A stretch of DNA of 64,000 nucleotides. Source: Meghimatium bilineatum. Taxonomy: Eukaryota > Mollusca > Gastropoda > Stylommatophora > Philomycidae. Shown one piece after another: positions 35,701 to 42,440 of the stretch (position 1 is its first letter; every line of letters starts with the position of its first letter). The notes beneath the pieces were generated by a model that did not search any database, was not told where the DNA came from, and saw only the letters and a list, made by a program, of their open reading frames with translations. The DNA lies in NCBI GenBank assembly GCA_034231615.1, contig CM067307.1, positions 7,805,013 to 7,869,012 of the forward strand. Direction: 5' to 3'. The position numbers were made by a program, and so were the translations under genes.

Positions 35701-38700
35701 GTCTATCCACAGGTGGATGATGATAAGAATATTTACACTTGCTGTTAAACGTAGGAGTGATGACTGGGAGCTTTAGTTGTCTATCCAAGGTCAGATGTGT
35801 CGCGTTGGATCCGTATTTGTTCAGGGATGTCTTGATATTATCTATCTTTTTCTATATATTTTTACCTCCCAGTGTTTCCCATGGCCCATCTAATTCTCTT
35901 TGTTCACAGATTTCAACATCATTTTAACTGTGCGCATGGTTGTTTGTGTATATGGCTGTTCTTGTTGCATTCTCTTCATTGCTAGCCTGTCTGCCTTGTC
36001 ATTCATTGCCAGGTGTGTTTGAGTGGCCAGGAATCCACTGCATAACAATGCTGACTTCATAAGATCTAAGCAGCTGGTTGGCATGGTGATATATTTCAAC
36101 TGACTCAGGCTTTCAATGTCCATCACGTTCTAGTGCTTGAAGAGCAGACAAAGAGTCTGTAAACATCACAATACTTTGGTCTTTTGATGGAAAGGCATCA
36201 AATATGGTCTTCATGTGGTACAAGGCAACTTCTAGTGCTGTTATTTCAGCTTCATAGTTAGAACATATCTCCCCACAGGCATCAAACAACTCATCAGATG
36301 TTTTGTCTGGATATTCTATATAGACACCATAACCTACTTTGATAGCAGACCCATCAATATAGACATTAATCCATTGTTTTTGGTAGGTGCCTATTGTTCT
36401 CTGTGTAGCTTTCATAAGACTTAATGGGTTGGAACTTTTCCTTGCATAATCTCTTAATTAGGTCTTGATTTCCTGCAATTTAAACCTGCATGTGGTGGTA
36501 AACATTTTTCTACTCTTTGGAGTTTTTGGTTCTTGTCTGGTAGGTACTTTTTTTGTATTTTCCTCCATGTGCAAAATGGTCATCTTCTGCATGTCTGTGG
36601 GATGGGCTGTTAGCTGGATGACATGCCCTGAATGTCATTCCTGATATAAGTAATTATGCCACGGCAGTTGGTACACTTACAGGCACAGCTGATATATCCT
36701 GACAGATATGAGTCAGTCTTTGTATCTTCTTCTGCGATCATCACTCAGTCAGGTTGGGACTCCGGATTCTATGATATAGGCTGCTGTCTGTTTTAGTTTC
36801 CGCTGTACCATGCAGTTTCTCTTCGGCGCTAATTGGGGTACTTCAGAATAGTCAGAAGCAGCTCTGACAGAAAAGATATAAGATCTCAAGGCTGATGACC
36901 AGAGTACAATATCATATTACTGTTAGGAGAACTGATTGGTGCAAAAATTAAGTCAAGGATCTAGACTTTGAATAAGGATAAAATTACGAGGGACGAACAG
37001 TGTCAATCAGATGGACAGGAATGTAACCAAAAGGAAATTAACTGATATTGCACAATGCTCCGTCTGGATGACATCCACACATCAAAGAAAAGAAGTCATT
37101 AATTTAAAAAAACATTTAAAATACTGTATGATGTAAATTTAACAAGTGAGAAATGTCACACCTACCCCACCACACATGCCAGTCTGCCCTGCTGTTTTCC
37201 TGCTACCTTTCTCCCATGGTTCCAAGTGTTCAACCTAAACATTTCAAACAAAATACATCCAATCAGTAACCGTAACTATATCAGAAGTGTTATTATGTTA
37301 CATATCACTGACAAATAATATATGTATCAAATATAATGTAATATTTCCATAAGCCACACATAATAACTATTTTATATACATTAACATTTTTAGCCCTAGT
37401 CAGCTATTCCCTAAAACTCCATTTCCCAGGATCCTCAGCAGGAAACACACAAATGCACATAAATAAAACTAGGTGTTAAAATTATTACATACACAATATA
37501 AATATAACTGACTACTGTTATCATTTTAAATTTGCACACAAGGTTAAGTACATTAGCAAGAAAGCAATCTGTTAAAAATGTTCTTGATTTACTATGCAGG
37601 ATATATCCCTTTTTTGTTCACTCTGATGCCTGAACAAATAATAATAACTGTGTACCTTCTATGCAGGAGGCGACTAAGGAGGTTATGGGGTGGAGTTGGC
37701 TGTTTCATTTCATATAGGGTCAGAGAGGCCCAAAGCAATGCTGAAGTCGGATGTGTCAGGCCAAAAGGCGCAGATATCGCAGCAATGCTGTAAAACATGA
37801 CACAAAGCATTCAGTTCTCTGGACTACATCCTGCTAATCTGCAGGAGTTTAAGAACAAATGCAGAAGAAGAAGAAGATATAGGGTCAAAGTGAATATGCA
37901 TATATCTGAAGAATTTTCTGTTCAAGAGTACTATTTGTTAGTGAAATAGTAGCAATGTCTTGTTTTTTTTTTATCCAATCCATTTCTAAATACAATTTTC
38001 ACCATTTCGAGAGCACAATGCTTGATTGTGATTTAAAATTTCAAAATTATATGCTGTTTTCTTCTATTTTGCTATCTCCAGTAATACAATGTAAACATAT
38101 ACTTCAATACTTTTGTTTGTTTCCTGGAATACAGCTGTTGAATCCGGTCTAATGTTGTTAGAATATTTATATATTCAAAATTTAATATTCCCTAGGTTTT
38201 GATCTGTAGTCCTATTCACCACTGAAAACCAAAAATCCCCTCTCAACCCCCTGTTTGAGAACCACTGTTATATAATATAGACATGTCATCCACTAGGAGT
38301 TTGCTGTTGCACTTTTGTTGGTCTAATAGATCACTGATTAGAGCTTTAGATGTTCTCTATGTGTATGCTGCAGATAAAAGGGTTGATTCCTCCCAACAGT
38401 CCAGGAATCAGTCTCCATTAGGCTTTGTCATGGAACAAGTCATTGTTTCATTAGCCGAGCTGTTATGGGACGGTTCCACAGGGAGCAGAAGACAGATCTT
38501 AGTCAACATGATTCCTGTTCCTGACTAGCGAAGCATCTGCTTTGTCTTCACTCCATCAGAAGTGATTCTTTTTTATTCTTGATTAGAAACTAGCATCACA
38601 GCATGTGGGACACTCCCATAAGTTCTCCGCTCTCCTTTCCAGCAGCCATCCCAGTGTATGTAGACTCTGAGTCCCAATCAGGTGTTGATTATGTGATCTT

Positions 38701-38963
38701 CTGGTCTTTCTAAAAAGACTGCTTTTCCTTCCCTTTGAGATGGAAGGAAAAGAAGTAAAATTACATTATGTTATGTAATCTAAAGATCAGAGTTTAAATT
38801 TACCAACCCTGTAATAAATTTCGTCTACAACTTCATGGAATGTCTTCAATTCAAACAGCTGTACTTTGAAGTATGGAGATGACTGGATATTGGTCAGAAC
38901 TAGAGTGTTGAGGTTCATTGTCTTGTCATTGCCCCAGATCGGCAATGAATTATTTGGTGCCAT
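20499..38963 (-). CDS. PRPF38B: Pre-mRNA-splicing factor 38B, eight coding exons
   Basis: Spliceosomal protein of the PRP38 family, acting in the nucleus. Coding exons on the minus strand: 38808-38963, 37166-37234, 34481-34632, 33337-33397, 26438-26557, 25039-25190, 23111-23227 and 20499-20799; every intron is GT-AG. The joined frame has 375 codons plus stop. The PRP38 domain spans about residues 8-190, with family hallmarks LPIWGNDKTMNLN, SSPYFKVQL, EPWEKGSRKTAGQTGMCGG, DSPYIRGLGFMYIRYTQPP, DLWDWYEPFLDDEE and LFPRIPVPIQ. Residues about 255-375 form an Arg/Ser/Lys-rich tail, shorter than in vertebrates (the human protein is about 546 residues). The ATG at 38961-38963 is the first in frame after a splice acceptor at 39004-39006. 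Introns range from 1.1 to 6.8 kb and carry SINEs and non-LTR relics. Borders were set by conservation and splice sites, not transcripts. Confidence 0.93.
20880..21095 (-). mobile_element. SINE-A copy in PRPF38B intron 7
   Basis: From TTCGTTCGTTCTCAAACTCC to CAGACCCTAACAATACATGG; the middle part of the family is missing. Confidence 0.65.
21100..22020. other. Intron 7 sequence, mostly unrecognised
   Basis: No gene. About 21486-21530 (GGGTGCACCACAAGGATGTG then CTTTTAGGATCTC) resembles about 7265-7305, so a further dispersed repeat is present. Confidence 0.35.
22022..22672 (-). mobile_element. SINE-A copy split by a non-LTR insertion
   Basis: The two parts (22022-22180 and 22562-22672) together follow the SINE-A order, from TTCATTCTCAAACTCCTGTA to TTTGCTCCCATTTAGGGCCC. 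The gap is filled by the insertion at 22181-22561. Confidence 0.7.
22181..22561 (-). mobile_element. 5'-truncated non-LTR insertion with 11-bp target-site duplication
   Basis: 381 bp flanked by TTTTGTAGTAT (22170-22180 and 22562-22572). The minus strand encodes 117 residues without a stop: EATEMWFYRRILRIPWTARR, LGHFMRQ-like YYGHFMRQAG, GRQREKILDSLTTWHGK and RELWRAMTAYATRHGT, ending in ATGATGATG repeats. This is the C-terminal region of an endonuclease-reverse transcriptase. The uninterrupted frame marks it as one of the younger relics. Confidence 0.85.
22673..22992 (-). pseudogene. Non-LTR RT C-terminal fragment
   Basis: The minus strand gives 87 open residues including KRKLRLFGQIKRHNCLERQI, GRPRRPWTDDIKDN and SHIAQDREFIGKTTFWKEYI. 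Same family as 14713-15044 and 40345-40535. Confidence 0.7.
23111..23227 (-). CDS. PRPF38B: PRPF38B coding exon 7
   Basis: Residues 237-276, a Gly/Ser then Ser/Pro/Arg-rich stretch (RNSPRRSPPRHSHS). Acceptor TTTTACAG, donor CTAG|GTAAGT, phase 2. Confidence 0.88.
23390..23552 (-). mobile_element. SINE-B copy with 13-bp target-site duplication
   Basis: 163 bp between direct repeats GCTCTATCAATAT (23377-23389 and 23553-23565). Full-length reference copy of SINE-B, located in intron 6 of PRPF38B near exon 7. Confidence 0.9.
23640..23960 (+). pseudogene. Non-LTR RT C-terminal fragment
   Basis: Reads PWTAKKTNAEVLIDVGVKRS, SRFLGHVLRRAQLDT, then after a frame change a GERDRGRQREK-like segment and the SRHGT-like end near 23940. 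Related to 22181-22561 on the other strand. Confidence 0.6.
24030..24650 (+). pseudogene. Second copy of the same RT tail, split by a minus-strand insertion
   Basis: Parts 24030-24238 (TAKKTNVEV-like, GHVMRRAKLG-like) and about 24570-24650 (CGGAGAAACATCTTCGCCTA) follow the order of 23640-23960. Between them is the unrelated minus-strand relic listed next. Confidence 0.55.
24239..24565 (-). pseudogene. Non-LTR RT C-terminal relic inserted in another
   Basis: The minus strand reads MDCKHQQTTTRQQAMLHRYS, SEDTPRGRHFKMMDHRNK and RTLLPLTLKDNKGFSE, matching the plus-strand copy at 29845-30095 (QQAMLHRYSEGRPRKRWT, FYPTLKGNKEFSE). Confidence 0.6.
24825..25010. repeat. Degenerate tandem repeat, about 27 bp x 7
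   Basis: Units around GTGAGTGAACAAAGAATGGTG, adjoining PRPF38B exon 6 on its intron side. Confidence 0.7.
25039..25190 (-). CDS. PRPF38B: PRPF38B coding exon 6
   Basis: Residues 187-237: KDIDVKLRSRP closes the PRP38 domain, then an acidic linker (DEQEPEHIPDD). Acceptor TTTTTCAG, donor GG|GTCAGT, phase 2. Confidence 0.85.
25300..25385 (-). mobile_element. SINE-A fragment
   Basis: Contains TCAAACTCCTGTAAATTAGC and GTCTAGAGAACGGAATGTAT. Only the tail-proximal third is present. Confidence 0.55.
25620..26290 (-). pseudogene. Non-LTR RT C-terminal fragment in PRPF38B intron 5
   Basis: The minus strand reads ILLPTLCYQCQTWSLLSSHY, CEMKCLRKAEWVTRLNR, then RMYHDKLLIRAYNQMRSGYK and KPQKRWIENVRGILNRHSHN, with frame changes. 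Same general region as 42440-42940. Confidence 0.65.
26438..26557 (-). CDS. PRPF38B: PRPF38B coding exon 5
   Basis: Residues 147-186, EVDVKAGGGHTMSIGEMLRQ to FPRIPVPIQ. Acceptor TTTAG, donor CAG|GTAAAA. Preceded by the longest intron (about 6.8 kb). Confidence 0.92.
26558..27120. other. Intron 4 sequence, nothing recognised
   Basis: No element termini seen. A short (TA)n run lies at about 27100-27119. Confidence 0.4.
27125..27610 (-). pseudogene. Non-LTR RT C-terminal fragment in intron 4
   Basis: The minus strand reads MYDSETCIMNNKQLDNRIHA, FEMYMYRRIGRISWKEIKTK and IKYFGHIKRHDTLLKTLLKV with one or two stops. Confidence 0.65.
27611..28254. other. Intron 4 sequence, nothing recognised
   Basis: No supported feature. 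Confidence 0.4.
28255..28390 (-). repeat. Diverged copy of the CxxC-tail family
   Basis: Minus-strand sequence parallels 52800-52940 (shared NQHRTGTVS-coding block and the GTCATCAGGGCATCATC end), with many substitutions. Confidence 0.5.
28391..29390. other. Intron 4 sequence, nothing recognised
   Basis: Only weak internal repetition (GAAGAAACAACAGATTCT at about 28542 and a variant at about 28630). Confidence 0.4.
29390..30160. repeat. Degenerate tandem array interrupted by an RT relic
   Basis: Irregular units containing CTCATTCGTTATGTC and TGACTGAGGTAA recur from about 29440 to 29840 and resume at 30105-30160. The relic at 29845-30095 sits inside. Confidence 0.6.
29845..30095 (+). pseudogene. 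Non-LTR RT C-terminal fragment
   Basis: Reads LEYIKRQQIKWFAHINRLPS, QQAMLHRYSEGRPRKRWTTK, ending SGKLFYPTLKGNKEFSE and a stop. 5'-truncated insertion in the tandem array. Confidence 0.65.
30228..30465 (+). mobile_element. SINE-A copy in intron 4
   Basis: Follows SINE-A order from AAAGGGAGCATAGAATAGCA to GAGTTTGAGAATGAATGAAGG. Confidence 0.7.
30466..31437. other. Intron 4 sequence, nothing recognised
   Basis: No supported feature; a poly-A run lies at about 31099-31111. Confidence 0.4.
31449..31600 (-). mobile_element. SINE-B copy with 11-bp target-site duplication
   Basis: 152 bp between direct repeats ATTGATGATTC (31438-31448 and 31601-31611). Confidence 0.9.
31612..32066. other. Intron 4 sequence, nothing recognised
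   Basis: No supported feature. Confidence 0.4.
32068..32385. repeat. Minisatellite, 67 bp x 4.7
   Basis: Copies start near 32068, 32134, 32201, 32268 and 32335 with CACTTCACAATCTGCTGAAA. Only a handful of substitutions separate them. Confidence 0.9.
32386..33336. repeat. AT-rich intron sequence with degenerate TATTCCCATAACACA repeats
   Basis: From about 33040 to 33270 the phrase TATTCCCATAACACA and variants recurs about eight times at irregular spacing. Nothing else was recognised in the stretch. Confidence 0.55.
33337..33397 (-). CDS. PRPF38B: PRPF38B coding exon 4
   Basis: A 61-bp exon completing Arg126 and encoding YTQPPSDLWDWYEPFLDDEE. Acceptor TTTCAG, donor GAG|GTATGT. Confidence 0.92.
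33588..33700 (+). mobile_element. hAT-like non-autonomous element end
   Basis: CAACTGCTTCTCCAAGTGGT and GGTCCGCAGGTCATCAGTAC parallel the reverse complement of 9055-9140. Confidence 0.45.
33835..34000 (-). mobile_element. SINE-A fragment in intron 3
   Basis: From TTTGTTCTCAAACTCCTGCA to GGGATGGGATAGCCAACT, head missing. Confidence 0.65.
34000..34165 (+). pseudogene. Non-LTR RT C-terminal fragment
   Basis: Reads LAWFGHVCRNILLKTIVQGT and VEGRSRGYKKIMN, between two SINE-A pieces. Confidence 0.6.
34168..34318 (-). mobile_element. SINE-A fragment in intron 3
   Basis: Second reverse SINE-A piece (CTTCTGCATTCTTCTCAAAC to GACTTCAGCATGGCTACTGG). Confidence 0.65.
34318..34425. repeat. Tandem repeat, about 25 bp x 4
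   Basis: TTGGTTCACCCTGTATTGTA and variants in succession, 60 bp downstream of exon 3 in the sense of the gene. Confidence 0.75.
34481..34632 (-). CDS. PRPF38B: PRPF38B coding exon 3
   Basis: Residues 76-126, from VRGVGAGGIVSSAYCLLFKL to GLGFMYI. Acceptor CCTAG|GTTCGA, donor ATCAG|GTAATT, leaving phase 2. Confidence 0.92.
34650..35287. other. Intron 2 sequence, nothing recognised
   Basis: A short (AT)n run at 34859-34876; otherwise no supported feature. Confidence 0.4.
35288..35400. mobile_element. Fragment of the TGGTTCTTGTTTGG MITE family
   Basis: TTCTTGTTTGGAACTCGTG and ATATAAATTTATTTAGGCTT parallel the left part of the complete MITE at 40543-40763. The right inverted repeat is absent. 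Confidence 0.5.
35890..36860 (-). pseudogene. RNase H region of an I/Nimb-like non-LTR retrotransposon
   Basis: The minus strand encodes an RNase H domain: VYIDGSAI (first Asp), NYEAEITALEVALYHM (Glu), FTDSLSALQAL (Asp), then after a frame change HLAMNDKADRLAMKR (final Asp). Upstream 36430-36860 holds degraded linker sequence. It is the same enzyme type as in 48971-51340 (shared GVYIEYPDK/GVYIEYPHK) but an older copy, inserted in PRPF38B intron 2. Confidence 0.75.
37166..37234 (-). CDS. PRPF38B: PRPF38B coding exon 2
   Basis: Residues 53-75 (VEHLEPWEKGSRKTAGQTG and on). Acceptor TTTAG|GTTGAA, donor GGG|GTAGGT, phase 0 at both ends. Confidence 0.92.
37650..37880 (+). mobile_element. SINE-A copy in intron 1
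   Basis: From GAGGCGACTAAGGAGGTTAT through AAGTCGGATGTGTCAGGCCA to the tail GCAGAAGAAGAAGAAG. The first about 60 bp are missing. Confidence 0.8.
38200..38275 (-). mobile_element. hAT-like terminal sequence
   Basis: TTTGAGAACCACTGTTATA is the reverse of the common hAT terminus CAGTGGTTCTCAAA. The matching partner end was not located. Confidence 0.4.
38560..38745. repeat. Dispersed repeat pair with 44045-44175
   Basis: ATTCTTGATTAGAAACT, CAGCAGCCATC and TGACTTTTCC-like blocks occur in the same order at both loci. Confidence 0.6.
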
Positions 38964-39003
38964 TCTTTTCGCTGTTTTAAAACCCAAAGATCCAAGTGTC
39001 AAT
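38808..39003 (-). CDS. PRPF38B: PRPF38B exon with start codon (coding 38808-38963)
   Basis: Residues 1-52. The exon begins after TTTTAGTGCAG, so part of the 5' UTR lies in a separate upstream exon. The donor that keeps frame is AGG|GTTGGT; a GGTAAAT donor four bases further on would put a TGA in frame. Confidence 0.88.
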
Positions 39004-39093
39004 CTGCACTAAAAAAATAAATGAAAAATTATTTGCAAAAACAAAATGACAAATATTATATTTATTTCTCTTCTGCGTCCACTCCTGCAGATA

Positions 39094-39246
39094 CCGCCAA
39101 AGACGAATGTGCCTGGCCATTGGTGTACATAAAACATTGACATAACGCATTTCAATTCTCTGGACTACATCCTGCTGGAAATATACAACTATTGTCCTAT
39201 TATAAGAGAGATCAAGTGAGAGTTTAAGAATGGACGCAGAAGAAAC
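39094..39246 (+). mobile_element. SINE-B copy inserted in a SINE-A scrap
   Basis: About 153 bp flanked by the imperfect duplication ACTCCTGCAGAT (39082-39093) and ACTCCCGTAGAT (39247-39258). The bases left of it (CTTCTGCGTCC) look like the tail of a reversed SINE-A, suggesting SINE-B landed in SINE-A. Confidence 0.75.
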
Positions 39247-39458
39247 TCCCGTAGATTATGGGGATGCTATCAGCTTCCAGTAGGATAATTCTGTATTTCA
39301 CCCAAAAATACCTTTAAATAAGTATTTTAAATGTAATTTATATATAAAGAGTACTGTGTTCAGTATCTGTGGTCATGTTAGATTGCTAGGCCTGTCGTTT
39401 CCAGGTGACTTCAGAGATCCATAACTTCAAAGAATACTTGACTCATGATTAGAAACTC

Positions 39459-39758
39459 ATGTATTAGGGTCGTCACGAAGATATATTTGCGATTTTGAAA
39501 TTGGCGTTTTACGTTTTTCGCCCGAATTTTCAACTTCAAAACTTGCTCACAACTGTCATATCACACATACAACAACAACAAAAAACACGATTATATGCAC
39601 TCCTTTATTTAGATGTGCAAAAATTATTTTGATATCTTTTAAAACAAAAAAGTTATGACATTTTCAAAACACCCACCATCAATAACGCAAATTTTCCAAA
39701 AAATAAGTCAGGCCCTGGGGGAAGTTTTGTAATTTTAAGCCAGGGCTCTAAAGGTTAA
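39459..39758 (-). mobile_element. piggyBac-type non-autonomous end with TTAA
   Basis: About 296 bp ending CAGGGCTCTAAAGG at 39754 and then TTAA (39755-39758). Colinear in reverse with 13030-13360. The terminus differs from the 1600 and 62013 ends (GGGCTC versus GCTTGC), so it is a sister subfamily. Confidence 0.65.
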
Positions 39759-40062
39759 CACAAATTTTATAAAAAATAAGAACATTGAACTGACACCATC
39801 GGGTGTTATACCCAGAGAGATTTACTGACATGGAAATCTGAACACCCATGGACATTTACCTGGTGTTCGTAGATAATTAACATACCTAAACCAAACTTCT
39901 AGATTTCATACATACAGTAATATTTGCTAAATTACACATTTATCAAAACTACATTCTGCTATAAATCTAAATGGATCAGTGTCAAGTTACAAGGAATTTC
40001 CAGTGAAATATGAGGAAAAAAATACATATTCTATCTATGTAATGTATCCTTTTTAGAATTTT

Positions 40063-40337
40063 CTTTTTCTGCGTTCGTTCTCAAACTTCTGCAGATTAGC
40101 AGGATGTAGTCCAGAGAACGGAATGCGTTGTGTCATGGTTTACAGCACTGCTGCGATATCTGCATCTTTTGGCCTGACACATCCGACTTCAGCATGGCTT
40201 TGGGTCACTGACCCTATATGGGATGGGAAAGCCAACTCCATCCCATAACCTCCTTAGTCGCCTTTTACGACATGCGTGGAAGGTAAACAATGTTGCTATT
40301 CTTTGCTCTCCTTTCGGGCCCTGGCAGCACACAGGCG
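40063..40337 (-). mobile_element. SINE-A, complete reference copy with 11-bp target-site duplication
   Basis: 275 bp between direct repeats TTTAGAATTTT (40052-40062 and 40338-40348). The plus strand runs from CTTTTTCTGCGTTCGTTCTC to GGCCCTGGCAGCACACAGGC. This fixes both ends of the SINE-A family. Confidence 0.9.
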
Positions 40338-40344
40338 TTTAGAA

Positions 40345-40535
40345 TTTTGTCCTCGCTGCCACTCTGTAAACCTCTCGGTTCTGTGCAAGCTACCCAGCTT
40401 CTTTTAGCATCATGTTCAGAAAGTCCTTGATGTCATTGTCTATCACAGTCTTGGTCTGCCTCTTGTCCTCTTTTCTGGAACTTTTCCTCCATGATTAATT
40501 TTTCTAAACCATTGTGTCTCTTTATAAATCTGTTG
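40345..40535 (-). pseudogene. Non-LTR RT C-terminal fragment
   Basis: The minus strand reads IKRHNGLEKLIMEEKFQKRG and further degraded sequence, same family as 22673-22992. Confidence 0.5.
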
Positions 40536-40542
40536 GCTTGCA

Positions 40543-40763
40543 TGGTTCTTGTTTGGTGCCTACCTATTTTATTATTTCCATTTGACAATCTTTGTCAGTT
40601 TATGTTCATCCTTTATTAATTTCAATATAAATTTATTTAGGGTTAGTTACATAAATCACAACTTTCTTAACCCTAAAATAATATTTAAATTAACTATTGA
40701 TATAATATTTAGATTAATTAACCCTAAAATAAGCTGGTAGGCACATGTTCCAAACAAGAACCA
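40543..40763. mobile_element. MITE with inverted repeats TGGTTCTTGTTTGG
   Basis: 221 bp, beginning TGGTTCTTGTTTGGTGCCTA and ending CCAAACAAGAACCA. The inverted match extends inward (GGTGCCTACC against GGTAGGCACATG), apart from a small indel. CTTGC occurs on both outer sides (40537-40541 and 40764-40768), a possible 5-bp target-site duplication. No coding sequence. Confidence 0.7.
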
Positions 40764-40769
40764 CTTGCG

Positions 40770-41799
40770 TTTTAGATAGTTTTTTTTATTAGCCAGTTTT
40801 CTTTCAGGTCTTTGTGGACATCTGTATTGTTCATCTTTCTGTCCATTGTATTCTTAGGACCTTTCTATAACATTTTATTTCAAATGCCAATTATTTTTCT
40901 TTGCCATTGCAGATGTCACTGCCCACGTCTAACAACCATATGTTGCCACTGGAAAGATATATCTTCTTAACATTATACATAAGTTTGTCTGTGTCTAGAT
41001 TTGAACTCAGTGTCAGTGATTGTCAGGATGTGATGTCACGGGCAGCCCTTAATTTAATTGGTGCTACACAGAAATCCGTGACGTCGGATAGCTAAAAATC
41101 TAAAGTTAAAACTGCTATTTATAGCACAACGAAGAATCAAAAGCAACTTTTACCCAAATTTGAATTAATTGAATAGGCAGTGGTAGGAGACAAATTGAGT
41201 AAGCATAAGAAATTATTATGCTACTCAATTCAGGACTCAACTAATGTTCTTTATTTTAGACGCTGCACGAAGTAAGATAATCCATGGGCATGGCAGGTTG
41301 GTGGTTAAGAAAGAAAGTAGACTTCAGTCTCTTAGTAGTCAGTAGTGTGTGTGTGTTAAGTGTGTACCTGTACAGTGAGTGTACAGGTACACTATGCAGT
41401 GGACAGTGTACTCAAGAGTCAAGTGTACTGTATTTTTTTGCGTCTTAAACATAAGTAAAACTAAGACTCAGGCTGAAAAAGGCGAGCCTAATTCTAATAT
41501 AAATCATGTATCAGTATATTATAAACAAACACTACACAACAGAGTACTGTGTCCGGGTACTAGGAGCCTAACTATACCAACACTGACTACTTTTGAAATC
41601 AAAATTGACACAATTCTGAATTGAAGAATTCAATTGAGAGGAGTTTGGACAGTTTGGAGTGCTTGGATGAAACCAATGTCAAAACTAATCGAGAAATAAA
41701 ACTATGCGAAAAGAGTATCGCCGTTATAACTTTGAAGTATAATTTAATAATAAAATATAAATCCCAACAAGAAAGACATAAATAATTATATTACCAAAC
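40770..41799. other. Intergenic sequence, nothing recognised
   Basis: A short GTGT/GTACA-rich stretch lies at about 41345-41395. No supported gene. Confidence 0.4.
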
Positions 41800-41812
41800 T
41801 ACATTTCCTCAC

Positions 41813-41910
41813 CTCGTCTCAACGTAGATCGCGACGAACTACTACGTCATAGGAAAAAACAATCTAGTGTGCCCTCTAGGTACTCAAAAATACACAATTA
41901 CCGGAAATAT
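41813..41910 (-). promoter_or_regulatory. PRPF38B: Candidate PRPF38B promoter and untranslated first exon
   Basis: The start-codon exon has a splice acceptor in front of it, so an upstream exon must exist. On the minus strand GACGAG|GTGAGG (donor at 41812/41813) is a strong 5' splice site in a CpG-containing stretch unlike its surroundings. Nearby are an ETS-type ACCGGAAAT (41900-41908) and a CRE-like TACGTCAT (about 41843-41850), motifs common in TATA-less housekeeping promoters. The assignment is inference from position and motifs. Confidence 0.4.
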
Positions 41911-41959
41911 ACTTTATATAGTATTCTTTTTCGGGTTTTACAATTTAAAGTGATTTAAT

Positions 41960-42120
41960 ATGAATAGCAAAAACACTTGAAGTAGTGGTAATAATAGAAA
42001 ATAAATGTCATCCAGAATACAACTTCAACGCAGATGGGATAAGTCTTAAGCAAATAAATATATTCAAATATTTGGGTACCTTAAAAACATCAAATGGAAG
42101 ATGTCGAATTGGCCAGGCGC
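41960..42120 (+). pseudogene. Non-LTR RT fragment (YLGT region)
   Basis: Reads CHPEYNFNADGISLKQINIF and KYLGTLKTSNGRC, the segment just after the polymerase catalytic core. It may be continuous with 42440-42940, separated by inserted minus-strand material. Confidence 0.5.
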
Positions 42121-42440
42121 AGGCAACATTTCACACAATGAACGTCATATCATCATTCAATACCATCTCCGCAATGAAGGTTGGCTGCAACAGACCTTCC
42201 ACATTCCCTGTTTCTTGCCTTATGATGCACTCTGCTAGACTGCAATCGGTGCATGCATTCATCTCACGATGTTACTCTCCCACTTGTATATGTTTCCCTC
42301 TTGATCGCTTTCCCTCGACTTTATACCTTCAAGTAGGCCATCAATAGGTGTCTGTCTTTTAATGTTTTCAAACTATGTTATTTGCTTGATCTTGATTTAC
42401 TTTAATCATTCTTTCTTTATACGAAGTGTTGTTATAGCAT
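42120..42440 (-). pseudogene. Minus-strand non-LTR relic between two plus-strand pieces
   Basis: The sequence around AGGCCATCAATAGGTGTCTG and TCTTTTAATG parallels 27240-27330 (GGTGTCATGTCTTTTAATAT), the tail of another RT relic. The boundaries are approximate. Confidence 0.4.

Noticed and set aside
41868-41882. CTCF-like motif (reverse complement CTAGAGGGCAC)
   Set aside because: A single core match near the candidate promoter is expected by chance and could not be scored here.
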